A stretch of DNA of 64,000 nucleotides from Chaetoderma sp. LZ-2023a (lineage: Eukaryota; Mollusca; Caudofoveata; Chaetodermatida; Chaetodermatidae). The notes beneath the pieces were generated by a model. The model had not been told where the DNA came from. It did not search any database and saw only the letters and a program-made list of their open reading frames with translations. The stretch spans positions 120,226,743 to 120,290,742 of the forward strand of contig CM067360.1 of NCBI GenBank assembly GCA_034401795.1, in the 5' to 3' direction. The position numbers and the translations under genes are program-made. Positions 1 to 10,122 of this stretch are shown in pieces. Position 1 is the first letter of the stretch, and every line of letters starts with the position of its first letter.

Positions 1-29
1 TAGTATCATTAAATAATGATTTATTCAGT

Positions 30-178
30 GCACAGGCCTAATAACATGTCTGCTTACAGCACAGCTTGATCTACCAGCACGACTCCGGGCGTAAGCCTAT
101 AACATCAATTTTAGTCCCAAATACAGGCCGTCTATTGCTAAGACAAGTGAAGATACCGTTTCTTTACTATACTATACT
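30..178. repeat. Left arm of ~150-bp inverted repeat
   Basis: This stretch is closely matched, in reverse complement, by 3664-3825 (shared blocks include TAATAACATGTCTGCTTAC and GATCTACCAGCACG). The match ends near a TACTATAC-rich tract on the inner side and near 30 on the outer side. The two arms enclose the last exon of the GPCR and a Polinton-type capsid fragment. The arms could be the terminal inverted repeats of one decayed element, or two separate insertions of one family in opposite orientation. Confidence 0.85.
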
Positions 179-179
179 A

Positions 180-1560
180 TAATGTTCGCGTTATGTGGAT
201 TATCTCCCTTGAAGTGTCTTATTGGTCGAGTCAAAAGGCATCATACTTCCTGGAGCACCATATCTGCACAATTGTCTAACAACCAGTAAGGTACGAGCTG
301 TTATCAGAAACATGCGATCTGAATATGAAAATAAAATACGGAAGCAACAACCTAGCAATAAAAGATGAGTCACGTAACTTATACACAATTGAGACGGCCT
401 GTAATTGAGACGTAGACAGTTTTTCAAACAATATACACAATTGGCCGATTGCCCGCTCGTCCACACGACCACCCACCCACAATCCCGCCCGCCCACCCGC
501 CCGTCATCTCACCCGCCTGGCTGCCCGACTATCTACTTGTATGTAGCCCTATGCATCTCTGTCTGAGCATTTTTGTCTGTATGGGCTATTTCTGGAGAGC
601 TGTATCTTAAAATCTACAGATCAGATTTGGCTCAAATTTTAATACAACAACTAGTGTTACCATTCATCCTACCAACACATTCTCGATACAACAACTACAA
701 ATGGGTATATTAAGCAGCCTTACGCTGAATGCTGTTTTAATGACGGGAAGCTATAATATTGTTGCTATGTTGAGGATTACCTGCCTGTTGTAGTGATCCA
801 CATATAAAAGCAGGCTCCAAATCGGATGACATTCCATATCTATGGATGGTTTGGAAACTACTACCCCGATTTGACTCAGATTTTAGCACGAGAAAGGGTG
901 CGCTCATAGATATCGTTTATACTGGCTAGATGGCTCATGTGCGTAGGCCAACTAACTATGGGGCTACCGCGGATGATGCGAGTTCAGTAAATTCGCATGT
1001 AGTTTGAAGAGAAATTGAACAGACAAATTTACATATTTTTATCAGAAATAAAATTGTATTGGATATTATAATCTGATACTTTATTCGACTACGTAATACG
1101 TTTAGTAACAAAAACATATTATTTTGGAGACTATGCATCCGCGGAGAAATTACTGAACTCTGAAATGCCGCTTTTGAGAGGGCCAAGATCAATCTAGCCA
1201 GTATATACGACATCTATGGGTGTACTATATAAGTGTATCTCTCAACTAACCGTAGAATTCGACAACTTTTGGCCTGATCAGTAGAGAAAATCCAAATTTT
1301 GTTAAAATGTGACAAAAACGATAGGGCGATAGTAATCTCTGATTGCTCATGTGGTTTTTAATGTAGAAAAATTCGGACACATTTTCGGTTTGCTTTAGGA
1401 TATTGAACTGAAAAGTAGAGCAATGCTTTACTATGAATAGGTACATATAAAACCGAGAATGGGTGTGTGTGCGGACCCTGAGGGGTGCCTTCAGGATCCA
1501 CCGTTAGTCACGTTTTTATATAAGCCTATGCACCAATTCAATGAGGAGTTGCATGGGCGT
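180..1560. other. Non-coding, downstream of GPCR
   Basis: No gene is seen here. The sequence is unremarkable AT-rich DNA with a C-rich patch (CCACCCACC type) near 470-520. The short open frames have no recognisable content. Part of it is probably the 3' untranslated or flanking region of the minus-strand GPCR. Confidence 0.5.
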
Positions 1561-1563
1561 TCT

Positions 1564-2348
1564 TCATGACCTCTGACTACTAACTAGACAAAGCCAATCA
1601 GTCGTGACCTTGGTGTTTTTCTCCCGAAGTCCCCCACGCGTATTCGCGTAGTTACGCATTGCATTGGCCGGTGTCGGCTTCGGTCTACAGCACAACAACC
1701 GCCGGCGGAATGCCGCTGAGGCCATGCTGTAAATTATCGGGTTACCGGCGCTGTTGATGTACATGCAGATTCTCGAAATCCACAGCAGAACCAACAACTG
1801 TCGCACCGATAAAGTCAACAATACACCATTACCAAACCCATTACAGATGAGCAAAATTCGATATGGCAAAATGCAGACTGTGAACATAATTGTGATAGCG
1901 ACGATGATCGCGACGGCTTGCGATCGGTTCTTGTCCGCGGCCGACTTCACGGTGTCCATAGACTTCCCTAAGCTCATTTTCTTAATCTGCCTGACCATTA
2001 GTGCGCTGAGAATTGCCACTGTTACGAGTATAGCGAAGTATACGCAACTCAGGCCAGCCATGTCGTAATACAGGTGCCACGGTCTGATGAACGTGATAGA
2101 GCACCATTCTGATGATACACCACCTTCAACATCCGTCAAATACTGGGTCATGTCAATGATGACCAACCCGAGGCCCAACGTCATCAGCCATACGAAAGCC
2201 AGAAATACGATTATCTTGATTCTGGAGTTCAGAAATGTGTGTTTGAACGGCCAGCAGATGGCCATGTACCGCTCTATCGTCACTACCAGCGTGTGCGTGA
2301 TGGAGGTCAGGGGCAGCCCTCGGTCCACAGCAGAAAGCAGGATAAAAC
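1564..2348 (-). CDS. Class A GPCR, exon 2 (TM3 to C-terminus)
   Basis: This is the second coding exon of a rhodopsin-family receptor, probably for a neuropeptide. The acceptor (CCCACAG|GTTTTATCC) gives phase 1, which fits the donor of the exon at 7811-8141. Joining them creates the conserved Cys at the top of TM3 and gives 371 residues in total. Visible motifs are ERY in place of DRY after TM3, a Trp in TM4 (AFVWLMTL), ILPYR in TM6 and NPIIY in TM7, followed by a Cys-rich juxtamembrane CCRPK segment. The ILPYR and RICMYINSAGNPIIY pattern resembles thyrotropin-releasing-hormone-type and related peptide receptors; the ligand is unknown. The stop is at 1564-1566. The frame shows no breaks. The exon sits between two arms of a long inverted repeat. 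Confidence 0.9.
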
Positions 2349-2639
2349 CTGTGGGATACAAGATACAACAATGGTCAGATGCATAATGAATTAAATGAGG
2401 GGAGATATAATATAATGAGCAAGACAATGAGCGATTAACGTGCATGGTTTCAGCCTTGAATGCTTTCACGTACATGTTCTATAGCAACAAAATGAAGAGT
2501 GCGACACGGTGACAGAGCAGAACATGCTTATAATGTTATTGAATTCTGCATAACATAGTACGCATATTACGTTCATAGTATGTGGGAATGGTGTTTTAAA
2601 TTTGAGTTAGAGGCATAGACTTCCTTGCTTCGTACGGTA

Positions 2640-3595
2640 GACATGATCACCTGTAGCGAGGTTGGGGTGTAGTCAAAGGCAAAAACATGTAACCTGCCTT
2701 ATATTCATCGATGTTAAGCCCTACACATTTGTCATCGAATAATGTACCAGTTCCATTAAACAACGTCAAGAATGATTCTGTAAAATTATAACCTGCATCC
2801 ATGAAATTGTGTGTAAGAGTGTCTACAGCCACTTGCTCGTTATCCATACAGCACAAAATTAGCATCACAGTATTGAAAAGTATACGAATTTGTATCGAAA
2901 TCTCCTTATACACTCTATTGCTAACTATACTGAATATAACCCTACTCAGTAGGTCACCGGGGAAAATATTGTCCCTATTCATGCTACTAGTCCCTGCTGG
3001 AATGGTGAATGATTTGATGATAACTCTTGTAATAGGGTATCAAGTGGGGGACTTTAGCAATGTCGAAGTGTGCACATTAATAACTTCTGGAATAGGTGTA
3101 TCCGTATGTAAAGTTGATTTAGCTTCATGTGGACCACATTTGTAAGTGTGAGCATCGCCACGAATTAGGTTAAAATCAGGTTTACTCGACGTAAAACGGA
3201 CCTTTAAGGAAATGCCATTAATTACAAAATTTTCGTAAAGAAAAATGTCGGAATGAATTCTACCGATCATTTCCACAGGGTTACTTAGGGCAACGTTAAG
3301 TTTTCTACGCATATAACCTGCATTATTAGTTGTCTTATTGTCCGTATGTCCCACTGTATCCTTAAACCATAATGCAGAGGTTAATGGACTCAACCTATGT
3401 TCTGTTGAATAATTAAATAAGCTTTCAAAATAACTGCAAAAAGCGTATGTGTCCTTATCATCAGAGACACGTTTTCCGTTTAAAATACATCTACTTGAGA
3501 AAACAGAGAGCCGACATTTAGGTTAACCAGCGCAACATCGTTGTTCGCCGTTAAAAGAGTTTCCACCCCCGCAACAACCTGTACAATGCTAGCCA
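2640..3595 (-). pseudogene. Polinton/Maverick-type minor capsid fragment
   Basis: Two long minus-strand frames plus a short upstream frame together resemble the F54H12.2-like family, which is the penton-like minor capsid protein of Polinton/Maverick elements. In the sequence I see, in order, a segment with LFSQVDVF, then ALWFKDTVGH, GRIHSDIF and a following SKPDFNLI segment, then a segment with LTHNFMDAGYNF, FNGTGTLF and DEYKAGYMF. The family order is preserved, but at least two frame changes and missing sequence (roughly 2985-3040) break it. It is a relic, not a working gene. No polymerase B, integrase, protease or ATPase of such an element is seen nearby. It ends about 70 bases from one arm of the inverted repeat, which may therefore be that element's terminal repeat. 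Confidence 0.75.
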
Positions 3596-3663
3596 TAATG
3601 TAAATGTAACTTTGAGCTAAATCTATGTATTCATCACTACAACAGTCAGGTAATCCTCAACAG

Positions 3664-3825
3664 TATTGTATAGTATATTGTAGTATAGTAAAGAAACAGT
3701 ATCTTCCCTTGTCTTAGCAATAGACGTCCTGTATTTGGGACGAAAATTGATGTTATATGCTTACGCCCGGAGCCGTGCTGGTAGATCAAGCTGTGCTGTA
3801 AGCAGACATGTTATTAGGCTTGTGA
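3664..3825. repeat. Right arm of ~150-bp inverted repeat
   Basis: This is the reverse complement of 30-178 with scattered mismatches, including ACGCCCGGAGCCGTGCTGG against CCAGCACGACTCCGGGCGT. It lies in the GPCR intron, next to the capsid fragment. Confidence 0.85.
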
Positions 3826-4890
3826 TGTTTTTTTGTCTCGCAGACTCTATCTTTGTGTATTGTTATTTAATTGGAGTGTACTTAAAGCTGAAAGAAATAG
3901 CTATTCGCCTGACCAATTATAATTTTGCTCACGTAAATATTGCCAGAGATATATATATCACCAAATGAATTAAGATTTTGATATAAAATCTGAGAATTTT
4001 CATATTTCCCAGCTGTAGTAATTTCAATAATTAAGATATTTTGATGGAATTTTTCTCGTTATGTGATAACTTCGTAAAGCTTCGGCACAGCAAATTCGGG
4101 CATTGTAGCTGTAATACTCATCCTGATATGGGATGATGGATAGAGCGGATCCTGAAATTTTTGTTTGAAATTTTGCTGACTTAGTTTTCCCGTAGAATGT
4201 ATCTTTTGACCCACTAGGCTGTTCTAACATCTCTAGCATTGGATAAATCTTCGAATTTGCAGCTATAGGTAAGTATCAGAATTATTACAATCGGTGCTGC
4301 GGTTCCGGAAATATTATCATATTATATGTTTTCTTGGAATATATATTTACACTGCCTGCGACACATGCTATAACAGTATCTTGAGTCGGCTGATTAATGC
4401 ACGTGTCATGTGTGCCCCTTCATTTAACCCTTATCGTATGGTGTAAAATGCGTAATAGCCTACTTATAGAGATACTGCCGGGGTACATTTCGAGGGAAAA
4501 ATATTGCTGAAACGGGTTGCTGTCGTGCACAGCAATGACTTACAGCAGCATTGTTATCAAAATGAACACATTCTGATAGGATAGAGAAAATGGAATCTGT
4601 GCTTCAGCGGTCGAGGGGTTAACGATTTCTTACCGTCTTCAGATACTGGAATTACTTGAAAAACTTACTAGCTTAACAGGACAATGTCCTAACGATTATA
4701 AATTAGCACATGTTAGGCCTCCATGCATATACATATTTACTGTACAGCCTTCGTGGTCAGCAAAGATAACGTTGGTGTGGGGATGACGTCAGGATCTCGT
4801 GAAATAGCGCTCCCATTGCAAAAAATGGCGCCGCCCGGGAGATAAAATAATCCCATGTTTATGATGGTATAATTACTCGTGTTATTTGTC
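3826..4890. other. Intronic AT-rich DNA, no feature seen
   Basis: No gene or repeat is recognised here. A 71-codon minus-strand frame at 4024-4239 has no recognisable motif. Confidence 0.4.
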
Positions 4891-4959
4891 TATTGTTTTT
4901 ATTTAGGATCCAATATGTTAGTCATAATAGTCTTTCAAATAATGTACACCTTTACCAAT

Positions 4960-6460
4960 CCCGGAATTGTCCTTTAATGATACTAATAATGCAATGCACC
5001 TTCCCAGTTTTAGCTTTGTCCCACCCATCTCAATCACTCCTATTTACACAGCAGAAGTTGAGAACGCACTTAAACCGCTTAAGAATGGACGTGCAATTGG
5101 ACCCGGTGGCATGAGAAATAAACTATTCAAATATACAAGTGACATAATCTAAAAAACGATCACGCACCTAATCAAGTCAGATTTTATACGCCACCTAGCC
5201 ATCGGCAATGTAGGCCAAGGCACCTTGTCGCAACACCCACGGCCAAGATGCCACATGCCCACCCCTCCCCCCCCCCGAAATATGTGGCCCATTGTGATCC
5301 TCAACAGCATTCGGAACATCCTATCCAATGTACTTCTATTCCACATCCGAGACAAGATCCATGAATTCACCGAATCATGGCAAAGTGGCTTCAAAAGTGG
5401 ACGTAACTGCGCAGACATTGTATGGGCTCAACGCATGCTGGTGTCGGTAGTCATGTCCAAACATTGGGATTTCCAAAATGGGCATTGACATGTCACGAGC
5501 CTTCGACATAATTAAACACTCAAAGATCATACATGTACTACGCAAGGCCCGATCCGATGAAAATGAGAGACTACTGCTTGCAGACACCAAGCTGAGAGTA
5601 CGAGTCAAGTCAGTGAAGTATGTAGAGTTTGAGACAGTAATCGGCTCCCTGCAGGAGATGCGCTATCTCCTGTGCTTTTCACCTGTTACCTTGCTGCTGC
5701 ATTGAAACCCATATGGGAAAGTTCCACATAATCTCCAACCCCACCCCCACCCCCACCCACCACCACCCCACCCCACCACCCACCACACACACCCCTCCAG
5801 TGTCAATCGTTGAAGTGTCGCTAGAGATGGAATATGCCGATGACGTGAACTTCATAGATGAGGAAAGGAAACCCCTTGACGAACCTCTCCCTATAGCTGC
5901 AAGCAAACTAAACATTGAGTCTCTCTTTATAAATGAATCCAAAACAGAGTTCAACCACACATACATATCTCCAATCGGCTCCCTACTGGGAGATGGTCTA
6001 TCTCCTGTGCTTTTCACCTGTTACCTTGCTGCTGCATTGAACTCCGTGTGGAAATGTTCCACAAGACCAAATCCCTCAGTGTCAATACTGGGTATGTCGG
6101 TAGAGATGGAATATGCCGACGATCTGGACTCTATAGACAGGGAAAAGAAACACCTTGACGAACTTCTCCCAATAGCTGCAAGCAAACTAAAAATTGAGAA
6201 TCTCTTTATGAATGAATCCAAAACAGATTTCACCCGCATATATCCGCTGCGTCATGTGGAACACCGCTTTCCAGTCTTTCTGGAAGCTATGGATTCGTAG
6301 ATCAAAGGTGCTCTTGATAAAAAGACTACGTATATATAATGCAACGCGCGTATCCTTTCTGCTGTATAACTGTAACAGCAGGGCGGTTCCACCGCAAACA
6401 CCTGAGCGCCATCACTCGACACCGCTGTCCGGACAGCATAATTTCCAATAATAATCTGTT
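4960..6460 (+). pseudogene. Non-LTR retrotransposon reverse transcriptase, decayed
   Basis: Short plus-strand frames together follow the order of a LINE-type reverse transcriptase. First comes a finger segment (EVENALKPLKNGRAIGPGG), then a palm segment with NSIRNILSNVLL and WQSGFKSGRNCADIVWAQR. Motif A follows (GIDMSRAFD near 5478), then LLADTKLRVRVK. Motif C (MEYADD) occurs twice (near 5827 and 6106), followed by a thumb-like segment (LRIYNATRVSFLLYNC, near 6330). Frameshifts, a C-rich insertion at 5740-5795 and an internal duplication show it is dead. No endonuclease domain is seen. The clade is not resolved. It lies in the GPCR intron, antisense to the gene. Confidence 0.8.
5640..6240 (+). 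repeat. Tandem duplication of RT active-site segment
   Basis: Two direct copies (about 5638-5960 and 5964-6238) each hold the same blocks: ATCGGCTCCCT, CTCCTGTGCTTTTCACC, GAGATGGAATATGCCGA and AATGAATCCAAAACAGA. The first copy also carries a CACCCCCACC-type expansion. Both copies encode the MEYADD box. Confidence 0.9.
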
Positions 6461-6509
6461 GCCGTGGTCTGTAAAAGTCTTGTTTTGTCATGTGGTAAGG
6501 ATGCGTGAG

Positions 6510-6819
6510 GAGAGCTTCACAGAGAGCTCCACCCACACCTCTCTCATGTTGGAATTGGTCGATCCCTGAGCTTCTAGACTACGGCAGCAATAGCGCCCAA
6601 TCAGATTTGTTTCAAAATACTCAACAGCATGTTTATTAAATAGTACAAACACACGATTCTTAGATCAACGCTTTGCTCCGTCACCAATTTTGCGTTCTTG
6701 ACGGACTTCTCCACGATAGTCATGACGCCATTGATTAGGACGTCATCCTTCACAACACGTAGTTGATTATAACGTCATATCACGTCAGATGATGGATGGA
6801 TAAACTGGAAACCTCCATT
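6510..6819. mobile_element. Family-B MITE, internally deleted
   Basis: It contains the family-B landmarks in order: GCTCCACCCACACC, a GATCCCTGAGCTT-like segment, a remnant CAATCAGATTTGTTTCAAAATACTC half of the palindrome, TTTATTAAATAGTA, two TGATTA/TGACGTCAT-type blocks, and the end AACTGGAAACCTCCATT. Most of the left palindrome arm is missing. Confidence 0.7.
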
Positions 6820-7206
6820 CTTATTTGCAACAGAATCTATAGTGCTGATCGTGGGTGCAACCAAAATGTTTTTCATGAGTAGACCGATGTCTCTAGCAGG
6901 CCTCTTCCTATATAGGTTGACAGAATTAATAAAGCCTAGTGAATCCCAGGGACGATATTAACAATATTGACCTGCATCCAACATAGATGTTCGGCAATGT
7001 TATGCCTATTCAGGGTAGGCATATTTAGAATAATACGGCACACTAACCAGATGAAAGAAAAATTGACAATGTTTCTGAAATACATTTGACATCCAAATAT
7101 TTGATGCTGATTTTCCTGAAGGATGTTGGCCTTCATGTTGACACACGTGTTCTAGTAATACTAGAGAAGATATTGACCATATTTAACCCATTTAGTGTCA
7201 ACTTAA

Positions 7207-7341
7207 CCCTTTAATGGTCAATCTGACCAGTGGTCGTGCAGTGGTCTTCATCCATGGCCATTTGAAAGGCCTGGAGAAGAATATTTGTGAATATTTATCA
7301 CTTGAATGACTGGCTCGGTAACCGAGTCAGTTATTCTGGGG
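7207..7341. mobile_element. Family-A palindromic repeat, truncated
   Basis: It begins with CCCTTTAATGGTC after TTAA and carries GTGGTC and the core TGACTGGCTCGGTAACCGAGTCAGTTATTC. A second TTAA follows at 7342. The right arm is lost. Confidence 0.65.
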
Positions 7342-7369
7342 TTAAGTTTCAAAGATTTCGGCTGCGTAT

Positions 7370-7460
7370 GTTGCATTCCAATGATGACTGTGCTATATCA
7401 TAATGCCAGTGCGTCGTCAATGACAGGGTTCCTAGAACTAATGCCTGACAATAACAAAAA

Positions 7461-7537
<77 letters not shown>

Positions 7538-7540
7538 GAA
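7370..7540 (+). repeat. Retroposon tail with (CTA)n microsatellite
   Basis: 7370-7460 resembles 16030-16125 (blocks TGCCAGTG, TCAATGA, AGAACTAATGC, TGACAATAA). It runs directly into about 70 bases of CTA repeats. This looks like the 3' end of a SINE or LINE with a simple-repeat tail. Confidence 0.7.
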
Positions 7541-7792
7541 TAATCAAGAATAATCAAGAATAATCAAGAATAATCAAGAATAATCAAGAATAATCAAGAA
7601 AAATCAAGAATAATCAAGAATAATCAAGAATAATCAAGAATAATCAAGAATAATCAAGAATAATCAAGAATAATCAAGAATAATCAAGAATAATCAAGAA
7701 TAATCAAGAATAATCAAGAATAATCAAGAATAATCAAGAATAATCAAGAATAATCAAGAATAATCAAGAATAATCAAGAATAATCAAGAATA
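7541..7792. repeat. 10-bp minisatellite (TAATCAAGAA)~25
   Basis: There are about 25 head-to-tail copies of TAATCAAGAA, nearly identical; one unit near 7600 has an extra A in place of T. The array ends about 19 bases from the splice donor of GPCR exon 1. Confidence 0.97.
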
Positions 7793-7810
7793 AATTCTAC
7801 CGGTACTTAC

Positions 7811-8141
7811 AAAACCATTCTCCAATGTTCGAGTGGTCGGTATTTGTAGTATCTATTATCGGCAATACTGTCAAAAATGACAGCGATAATACGTCACAAA
7901 CAGCCAAACTTGCCAGGCAAATATAAAATGGCGTTCGTAGCTTTGTGACTAGACTCACAGAAGCAATGATTAACCCATTTCCTAGTATCCCTATAGCCAT
8001 GACAAGACCAAGACAGAGCCTCACTGGCAACACCATGTCCTCAGGAAGGGACCAGTCTACAAACGCATCTGGATCATCTGTGCTATTCGTCGTATTGTTT
8101 CCAAACATCGCTGATTCTGTGGCATCATCTAGTGACCCCAT
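7811..8141 (-). CDS. Class A GPCR, exon 1 (N-terminus, TM1-TM2)
   Basis: The first coding exon of the receptor completed at 1564-2348. It starts with Met at 8141. The N-terminus has several N-glycosylation sequons (NNTTNST). TM1 carries the GILGNGLI motif and TM2 the LASLAVCDVL motif with the conserved Asp. A first extracellular loop follows, ending in Trp-Phe just before the donor (GGTTTT|GTAAGT), in phase 1. Upstream, a CAG after a T/A-rich tract (TTTTAAACAG, near 8152) could be the acceptor of a 5'-UTR intron. No promoter can be assigned. The minus-strand order is exon 1, 5.46-kb intron, exon 2. Confidence 0.88.
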
Positions 8142-8411
8142 TGCAAACGGCTGTTTAAAACATTAACAATTTAAATAATAAAGGCCTCGGAATTGAGCGA
8201 TGAATTTAACAATTGAATATACTGAATTATTGAAATGTCGATGGCTATCAATGACATGTATTCCGAATTGAGTTGGCAGATTGGAACATTAAAAAATGTT
8301 TTCTAAATTGTCGATGATATTGTTTGGGCTATCTGAAGTAGATGTCTGTTTCCAACAGAACTTGATTACAATGTTTCAGCGAACATGTCAATTGATGGAT
8401 ATATCCATTCA

Positions 8412-8641
8412 CCCTTTAACCCTCACATATATTTTAAAAGTTTTGAATTTTCTGATAGAAAATGTCCATTTGCAGATGAAGAGAAGACTATTTTGAAAAT
8501 ATACCACTAGAATGACTGGCTCGGTTATCGGGCCAGTCATTCCAGTTGTACGTTTTAAAAAAATGTCTTCTCTTGGTCTGCAAATGAGCATTTCTCAAGA
8601 CCACTGCAGAAGCTGTTTTGGCTGGTATGAGTGTTAAACGG
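8412..8641. mobile_element. Family-A palindromic MITE
   Basis: Both arms are present around the core ATGACTGGCTCGG/CCAGTCATTCCAG. The left arm has TTTGCAGATGAAGAGAAGAC. The right arm has GTCTTCTCTTGGTCTGCAAA and GACCACTGCAGAAGC. It ends GTGTTAAACGG followed by TTAA (8642-8645). Confidence 0.8.
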
Positions 8642-8879
8642 TTAAACAGGGTGTGGTCGATTCAATTCCAGCCAGTCGCATTTGGTTTTCAGCAAGCACC
8701 AGTAATTGCAATTAAATGACCGTTATGGAATTGATGCATACCCAATACTAAACTGCGGTAAAAAAATAATCATCATAGGGTCGAGACATTTGCATTAGAC
8801 ATACACACAAATTGCACACACATTGATCATGCATAAAACATCATGTTAGACACACCCATTGGGACTGAGAAATGCGAAG

Positions 8880-9487
8880 AGAGAGAGAGAGAGAGAGAGA
8901 GAGCCAGCGAGAGAGGGAGGGAGCCAGCGAGAGAGAGAGGGAGCCAGCGAGAGAGGGAGGGAGCCAGCGAGAGAGGGAGGGAGCCAGCGAGAGAGGGAGG
9001 GAGCCAGCGAGAGAGGGAGGGAGCCAGCGAGAGAGGGAGGGAGCCAGCGAGAGCCAGCGAGAGCCAGCGAGAGAGGGAGGGAGCCAGCGAGAGAGGGAGG
9101 GAGCCAGCGAGAGAGGGAGGGAGCCAGCGAGAGAGGGAGGGAGCCAGCGAGAGAGAGAGAGAGAGGGAGCCAGCGAGAGAGAGAGAGGGAGCCAGCGAGA
9201 GAGAGAGAGGGAGCCAGCGAGAGAGAGAGAGGGAGCCAGCGAGAGAGAGAGAGGGAGCCAGCGAGAGAGAGAGAGGGAGCCAGCGAGAGAGAGAGAGGGA
9301 GCCAGCGACAGAGAGAGAGGGAGCCAGCGACAGAGAGAGAGGGAGCCAGCGACAGAGAGAGAGGGAGCCAGCGACAGAGAGAGAGGGAGCCAGCGACAGA
9401 GAGAGAGGGAGCCAGCGACAGAGAGAGAGGGAGCCAGCGACAGAGAGAGAGGGAGCCAGCGAGAGAGAGAGAGGGAGCCAGCGAGAG
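8880..9487. repeat. GA-rich minisatellite, 20- then 22-bp units
   Basis: Units of the form GAGCCAGCGAGAGAGGGAGG (20 bp) fill about 8921-9150. Units of 22 bp with a longer GA run fill 9160-9300. A block of about eight 22-bp units with CGACAGAG in place of CGAGAGAG fills 9300-9450. Because no unit contains a stop codon, the array is open in several frames on both strands; these frames are not genes. Confidence 0.97.
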
Positions 9488-9489
9488 GG

Positions 9490-10031
9490 CAATTGATGTA
9501 TCTAGAGATCAATGCCACGATCAGCAGACAGTGAAAGGCAACACCTTTACCTGATATGCTTGGCCCCCTATTGAGAGATGCGGTATAGGGAGTTGCTAGA
9601 AAGATTTCAAAGTTGTGAGACGGCACCTGGCAGGCATAGAGACAGAGAGACATATCCACAGGCAGATTTACACAAGTTTCTTGTCATAACTAACATTCAG
9701 ATGCGGCTTGCACTTATTGGCAGGTATTTCATTTACTACATAATTTTTACATGAGCAATTGCATAGGTGCCATCATCTATTTTGGCTGTCTCGCATTCGA
9801 AACAATGTAAACACCGCACTTAACATGGATGGGCAATACATGTATGTCGGAACACAATCAGTGTATTAGCGATGCTTTCCTACAGTTAACCCACAACTAA
9901 TGCCGTATTTTGTCCAGGATAGTTAGCCAAACACTACAACTTGATAGCTTAAAATTAGATTATTTTCAGCCATCTTAAGTGCGGTTGAAAGTGCAAGCGC
10001 TGTCACATTCCGTCTGTCTGAAGAGATGTAA
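9490..10031. other. Unassigned single-copy-looking DNA
   Basis: No gene or known repeat is seen. Confidence 0.4.
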
Positions 10032-10122
10032 GCGTATTGACCTTCTTCTTCTTCTTCTTTTCGTTCGCTGATCATACCGCCGGTCCTGTAAGTGACTATC
10101 GACATGATCATATGCGTATTGA
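10032..10122 (-). mobile_element. 73-bp truncated retroposon with 9-bp target duplication
   Basis: GCGTATTGA occurs at 10032-10040 and 10114-10122, bracketing 73 bp. These 73 bp match, in reverse complement, the last part of the retroposon at 34592-34827 (GTCACTTACAGGAC, CGGTATGATCAGCGAACG) and end in a (GAA)n tail. This is a 5'-truncated copy inserted in minus orientation. Confidence 0.85.

Larger units (their letters stand above)
2349..7810 (-). other. GPCR intron (5.46 kb) loaded with repeats
   Basis: This GT-AG intron runs from donor GTAAGT at 7810 to acceptor CAG at 2349. It holds a Polinton-type capsid fragment, one inverted-repeat arm, a decayed non-LTR reverse transcriptase, a family-B MITE, a family-A element, a CTA microsatellite and a 10-bp minisatellite starting about 19 bases inside the donor. 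Confidence 0.85.

Noticed and set aside
2153..2386. Frames opposite or overlapping GPCR exon 2
   Set aside because: Shadows of the receptor exon; no motif content.
7541..7792. CRISPR-like array
   Set aside because: Units are 10 bp with no spacers and the genome is eukaryotic; it is a minisatellite.
8827..9659. Five overlapping frames of 217-272 codons on both strands
   Set aside because: They arise because the 20/22-bp GA minisatellite has no stop codons; the products are periodic Arg/Glu/Ser or Leu/Ser peptides with no start context.
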